Assembly (NCBI GenBank): GCA_020636045.1
Contig: JACJYP010000001.1
Location: forward strand, 310,001 to 374,000
Source of the DNA: Lewinellaceae bacterium
GTDB taxonomy: Bacteria > Bacteroidota > Bacteroidia > Chitinophagales > Saprospiraceae
DNA length: 64,000 bases
Direction: 5' to 3'
Shown: positions 60,257 to 64,000 of the stretch, one piece after another
How the letters are laid out: each line of letters begins with the position of its first letter
Position numbering within the stretch: the stretch's first letter is position 1
Notes under the pieces: model-generated
Databases searched by the model: none
The model's input: the letters and a program-made list of their open reading frames with translations, nothing else
What the model was told of the DNA's origin: nothing
Position numbers and translations under genes: made by a program

Positions 60257-62332
60257 ATGGCAACAAAAAAAGCAAACAAGGCCACTTTCAGCTACGGTGG
60301 CATCAAAATGAGCTTTACCAAAAGCAAAACCCAGGGCGCGGTGCAATATACGCCCAGTTCAAGGGTACCCAAAACCAAACGCACATCCAAAACAGCCGCT
60401 CCACCGGATCAATTGGGGGAATTCGAAGTATTCCACGCCAGCCGCAGCATTGACCAAAAACTCGACGAGCAGCGCGAACGGCCGGATGTGAGCGTCGGCA
60501 CGCATGTGTGGCACATGGATGGAGAAGAAGACGCGTCTTTTATTCCCACCGGCAATATTTATATCGAATTCAAGGAAGGCACCGACAACAACCTGGAGCA
60601 GGAACTCTTTGAAGAACTTCATCTCAATATTGTGGAAGTTGTCGGCCCCGACGCCTATCGCGTGTGCGTAACCCCCACTTCTCCCAATCCGATCAAGTGC
60701 GTGCTTATTCTGCAAAAGAAAAAATTCGTGCAGGTAGCCGAGCCGGAATTGCTGACCAAGCCCGTGACGGGCAGTCAGACCGCCGTTCAGGGTTTTACCC
60801 TTCCAGGCGGGCGGTTCATCGCCACACAATGGCATCATGAAAATACGGGGTCGCAGATCCCCATCATCGATATTCCCAATGCCGTTTTCGGCACTTCGCA
60901 TTTCCGGCGTGGCGCCGATGCCAAAATAAAACAGGCCTGGCAATACCTCGGCAACCTCGGCTCGCGGTATATCAAGATCGGGGTGATCGACACGGGTTTT
61001 GCCACCGACCACCCGCAGCTGCGCGGCGACGGCAGTAAGGTCGTCAACGCTTTCAACGCCGCCAACCGGAACAACGATGTGAGCCCCTGGTTTCAGGCTT
61101 CCGACGGCAGTTGGGGTGTGTTCAGCCACGGCACTTCCTGCGCGGCAGTGGCCGCCGGCGCCCTCGACGAGCAAGGCGTGCTGGGAGCAGCGCCCAATGC
61201 CCGGATCGTACCGATCAAACTGGACATTCTCAGCGACAGCGCGATCAAAAATGCTTTTGAGCACGCCCTGCTGAACGGTGTCGACATCATTTCCTGCAGC
61301 CTTGGATTCCCGAAACCCGTACCGCTGTCCACATACATCACCAATTACCTCAGCAAGGTAGCCCGTGAAGGCCGCGGCGGGAAAGGCATCCCCATGTTCT
61401 TTGCTGCGGGCAACGCCAATCCGGCTTCCAACAACGTGCCGAGGCCGATCAGTGATTTTGCAGCGCATGCCGACAGTATTTGTGTGACTGCATCCAACAG
61501 CCTCGACGAATTCTCCGATTATTCGTTTTACGGCTCCAATGCATTCCTGTGCGCTCCCACGAACGGCAACGACGGCGTAGGCATTACGACGGCCACGGTA
61601 AATGCCGGCAGTTTCAATCGCCTGGAACTCGGCTATACCAGTGGATTCGGCGGCACCTCCAGCGCTACCCCCCTGGCAGCAGGCGTCTGCGCACTTATGC
61701 TCACCGCCAACCCCAATCTTACGCTCGGCCAGATAAAAAGTATCCTTCAGCAAAGCTGCGACAAGATCGGTTCCGGCAATAGCTACGATCGCAACGGCCA
61801 TTCCAATTACTTCGGCTTTGGAAGGCTGAATGCACTAAAGGCAGTTCAAATGGCGGCACAGGCCGGTGCAGGTGGTGTACCTTCTTCCTCGCAGGGTACC
61901 GGCACATCTACGGGAAGCGCCGCGCCTCCTCAACAGGGGGCGGGAGTAAAAAAAGGCAAGGTTACGTCCAAGTATCTGAACGTTCGCTCGGGCCCCTCTA
62001 CTTCCTACGCAAAAGTAGGACAGCTGAAATACGGCGATGTGGTGAACCTGCTCAATAAAACATCGGGCTTCTGGTGCATCGACCAGAATCAGTATGTGAG
62101 TGCTTACTACATCCAGGAACTGGCCACCAATGGCGCAGTAGTGTCCAATGCCCGGCATGGCAGGGTAACTTCGACTTTCCTGAACGTACGATCGGGGCCT
62201 TCGACAGCCTACGGCAAAGTAAGCCAGCTCAAACAGGGCGATACGGTTACGATATACGAGACCAGCAGCAACGGCTGGCACCGTATCAGCAGCAACGGCT
62301 GGGCCATCGGCACCTATATACAGGAGGTTTAA
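60257..62332 (+). CDS. Signal-peptide-less S8 serine peptidase (subtilase) with two SH3b domains
   Basis: The 691-residue protein has a basic N-terminus with no hydrophobic core, so no Sec signal. Residues ~55-190 form a prodomain-like region. The S8 core is ~220-540 with Asp245 (GVIDTGF), His291 (HGTSCA), oxyanion Asn386 (AAGN) and Ser468 (GTSSATP), all intact. A Ser/Gly-rich linker follows, then two SH3b domains (about 560-618 and 632-690) sharing the motif YLNVRSGPSTSY / FLNVRSGPSTAY, which in other proteins bind cell-wall peptides. It has its own promoter. Without a T9SS tail or signal, its route and target are unclear. Confidence 0.88.
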   Translation: MATKKANKATFSYGGIKMSFTKSKTQGAVQYTPSSRVPKTKRTSKTAAPPDQLGEFEVFHASRSIDQKLDEQRERPDVSVGTHVWHMDGEEDASFIPTGNIYIEFKEGTDNNLEQELFEELHLNIVEVVGPDAYRVCVTPTSPNPIKCVLILQKKKFVQVAEPELLTKPVTGSQTAVQGFTLPGGRFIATQWHHENTGSQIPIIDIPNAVFGTSHFRRGADAKIKQAWQYLGNLGSRYIKIGVIDTGFATDHPQLRGDGSKVVNAFNAANRNNDVSPWFQASDGSWGVFSHGTSCAAVAAGALDEQGVLGAAPNARIVPIKLDILSDSAIKNAFEHALLNGVDIISCSLGFPKPVPLSTYITNYLSKVAREGRGGKGIPMFFAAGNANPASNNVPRPISDFAAHADSICVTASNSLDEFSDYSFYGSNAFLCAPTNGNDGVGITTATVNAGSFNRLELGYTSGFGGTSSATPLAAGVCALMLTANPNLTLGQIKSILQQSCDKIGSGNSYDRNGHSNYFGFGRLNALKAVQMAAQAGAGGVPSSSQGTGTSTGSAAPPQQGAGVKKGKVTSKYLNVRSGPSTSYAKVGQLKYGDVVNLLNKTSGFWCIDQNQYVSAYYIQELATNGAVVSNARHGRVTSTFLNVRSGPSTAYGKVSQLKQGDTVTIYETSSNGWHRISSNGWAIGTYIQEV

Positions 62333-62367
62333 AGTTTGGGCTAAGGACGCTGATAAAAGGTTATTTG

Positions 62368-64000
62368 TCAGCCTTCGTCGTCCATGGATTCGCAATCGTA
62401 GTGCTGCTTGGGCCTGCCGGGTCTTTCGCCGCCCTCCCGGCCCTTGCCGGAGGCTTGCATTTTCTGCAGGATGCGCGCGCGTTCCTGGCGTATCCAATTC
62501 TGCATTTCGGCATCGACTTGCCGGTCGAAGTAGCGCACGCCATCGACCCAGGTGATCTCGGCGCGGGCATATACGGACAATGGATCGGCATTCCACAGCA
62601 CGAGATCGGCGTCTTTGCCTTCTTTCACACTGCCCACGCGGTCGTCGACGTGCAGGAGTTTTGCCGGGTTGAGGGTCACCATTTTCCAGGCGTCTTCCTC
62701 TTTCATGCCGCCATAAAGCACTGACTTGGCCGCTTCCTGGTTCAGTCGCCGTGCCATTTCTGCATCGTCGGAATTGATCGCGACGACGACACCCTGTCCG
62801 GTCATGATCGCAGCATTGTACGGAATTGCCTCGTACACTTCGTATTTGTAGTCCCACCAGTCGCTGAATGTGCTGGCGCCTACGCCGTGCTTGGCCATTT
62901 TATCGGCCACTTTGTAGCCTTCCAGGATGTGGGTGAAGGTGTTGACGCGAAATCCGAAATGCTCCGCAACACGCATCAGCATCGTGATCTCCGATTGTAC
63001 ATATGAATGGCAGGTGATGAATCGCCTGGATTCGAGTATTTCGAGCAAGGCCTCCAGTTCGAGATCTGTACGGTAGGGTTTTCCCGATTTCTTCAACTGC
63101 CCGTATTCCTTTGCCCTGGTAAAATAATCCACGTAAGTCTGCTCCACCCCCATGCGGGTTTGCGGGTACCGGTTGTTGCTGTTGCTGTTGTTGCTTTGCT
63201 TTACATTCTCGCCGAGGGCAAACTTGATAAATCCCGGCCAGTTCTGGAATTTGAGTTCCTCCGGAGCGCGGCCCCAGCGCAGTTTGATCAGCTGCGTCTG
63301 CCCGCCGATGGGGTTGGCAGAGCCGTGCAAAATATGGCTGCTGGTGACGCCGCCTGCCAGCTGCAGGTATATGTCATTGTCTTCGGAATTGATCACGTCA
63401 CCGATGCGCACTTCGGCGCTGCTCTCCTGGGTGCCTTCATTGATGCCACGAACCGCGGCTATATGCGAGTGTTCGTCTATGATGCCTGCGGTGAGGTGTT
63501 TGCCCGATCCATCAACGACTAGAACACCTTCTTTGGCAGCAAGTCTTTTCCCGATCTTCTGGATCTTTCCTTCGGAAACCAGCACATCGGTATTTTGCAA
63601 AATGCCCGCCTTTTCATTTGTCCAGACGGTCGCATTGCGGATCAGCACCGTTTCCGCCCGCGGTATCTCCTGACGGCCGTAGGCGATAAAAGGGTAAATG
63701 ACCGCTCCCGTTTCCGGGCGTTCTTCCGGTTTTTGTCTGGAGGGTTTGTCCGGACCGGCAGGTTTGGCCATTTCGGCACGCCAATCGATCCAGGAGCCGT
63801 CGGGAAGGGTGCCGCGCCCCGACCATTCGCGTGCTCCGGCGACCCCTGACAGCGATATCTGTCCTTTTTCAAGGGTGTCGGGGCGGAAAGAAAGGGTAAC
63901 GATGCCGTTGGGTTCGAGCGTCAGGGAGGCCTTGACCTTCGAGCTGTCGGCACGCAACACCTGAACGTCGCGCGCTTCGCCTTTTTTCCTGATGATCAGG
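62368..64000 (-). CDS. Amidohydrolase (imidazolonepropionase-like), 5'-truncated by window edge
   Basis: The frame stays open to the right edge, so the start lies outside; 543 residues are visible. A ~120-residue N-terminal beta part (EPNGIVTLSFRPDTL) precedes the amidohydrolase barrel. Metal-binding signs are GIIDEHSHIA (HxH), FITCHSYVQ, FTHILEGYK, and NSDDAEMAR near the end. The C-terminal LHVDDRVGSVKEGKDADLVLWNADPLS is the typical closing segment of urease-type amidohydrolases. These enzymes often act in the periplasm or cytosol on cyclic amides or dipeptides; substrate unknown. An Asn/Ser run (KQSNNSNSNN) at 63172-63195 is encoded by a trinucleotide-like repeat. Confidence 0.85.
   Translation of the reverse strand, partial: LIIRKKGEARDVQVLRADSSKVKASLTLEPNGIVTLSFRPDTLEKGQISLSGVAGAREWSGRGTLPDGSWIDWRAEMAKPAGPDKPSRQKPEERPETGAVIYPFIAYGRQEIPRAETVLIRNATVWTNEKAGILQNTDVLVSEGKIQKIGKRLAAKEGVLVVDGSGKHLTAGIIDEHSHIAAVRGINEGTQESSAEVRIGDVINSEDNDIYLQLAGGVTSSHILHGSANPIGGQTQLIKLRWGRAPEELKFQNWPGFIKFALGENVKQSNNSNSNNRYPQTRMGVEQTYVDYFTRAKEYGQLKKSGKPYRTDLELEALLEILESRRFITCHSYVQSEITMLMRVAEHFGFRVNTFTHILEGYKVADKMAKHGVGASTFSDWWDYKYEVYEAIPYNAAIMTGQGVVVAINSDDAEMARRLNQEAAKSVLYGGMKEEDAWKMVTLNPAKLLHVDDRVGSVKEGKDADLVLWNADPLSVYARAEITWVDGVRYFDRQVDAEMQNWIRQERARILQKMQASGKGREGGERPGRPKQHYDCESMDDEG
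63172..63195. repeat. Trinucleotide-like microsatellite inside the amidohydrolase gene
   Basis: The plus strand alternates GTT and GCT triplets. On the coding strand this gives Ser and Asn codons (NNSNSNN). Length may vary between strains without changing the frame. Confidence 0.6.

Overview
The window looks like a chromosome segment of a Bacteroidota bacterium, most likely a member of the Saprospiria (Saprospirales/Lewinellaceae type). The reasons are type IX secretion (T9SS) C-terminal sorting domains on three surface proteins, SprB-like PKD-type repeats, two OmpA-family proteins, a divergent arginase-like protein typical of Bacteroidetes, poor Shine-Dalgarno sites, and several promoters with the Bacteroidetes -7 element TAnnTTTG, some with a TTTG-like -33 element 19-20 bp upstream. 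The window is almost fully coding. I saw no phage, insertion sequence, CRISPR array or rRNA, and only one tRNA (Phe).

Region by region. 0-7 kb holds housekeeping genes: a truncated T9SS protein, a HAD phosphatase, DNA polymerase IV, Obg GTPase, a LOG-family protein, an ammonium transporter and riboflavin synthase. 7-20 kb holds a BNR-repeat T9SS protein, 3-dehydroquinate synthase, an orphan histidine kinase, an M23 peptidase, UvrB and a large SprB-repeat T9SS protein. 20-33 kb holds a solenoid protein, RecG, an MtfA-like protein with a broken HExxH, tRNA-Phe, LpxK, an arginase-like protein lacking most metal ligands, a Glu/Leu-type dehydrogenase, an OmpA porin, a flippase-like protein, a DUF3108 protein and a Na+/H+ antiporter.

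34-44 kb is the most unusual part. A tightly packed operon encodes a SAM methyltransferase, a trans-isoprenyl diphosphate synthase, an unrecognised beta-sandwich/helical protein and a CrtC/AttH-like calycin enzyme. A 42-bp tandem repeat array and a small possible SCP2-like protein follow. Facing them is a four-gene operon of signal-peptide-less proteins, three with Ig-like beta-sandwich modules and one with asparagine-rich 8-residue and 12-residue repeats. Next come a DGAT/PlsC-like acyltransferase and a fatty acid desaturase. I infer that this may be a cytosolic isoprenoid-lipid system with its own coat or scaffold proteins. The link between the parts rests on adjacency and shared fold style, not on proof.

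44-52 kb holds a second methyltransferase, an alpha/beta hydrolase, UDP-glucose dehydrogenase, a second OmpA protein, thioredoxin, DoxX, an NTF2-like protein, a GNAT acetyltransferase and an EamA exporter. 52-60 kb is a stress/detoxification-like island: three DinB/YfiT-like metalloproteins, two SRPBCC proteins, a CGNR transcription factor with repeated operator-like sites, another GNAT, an ECF sigma factor followed by a membrane protein carrying a YCII-like domain, a dipeptide epimerase, a DHFR/RibD-like reductase and a SnoaL-like protein. 60-64 kb ends with a subtilase lacking a signal peptide but carrying two SH3b domains, and a truncated amidohydrolase.

All domain calls come from reading the translated sequence by eye. 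No database search, structure prediction or composition calculation was run.
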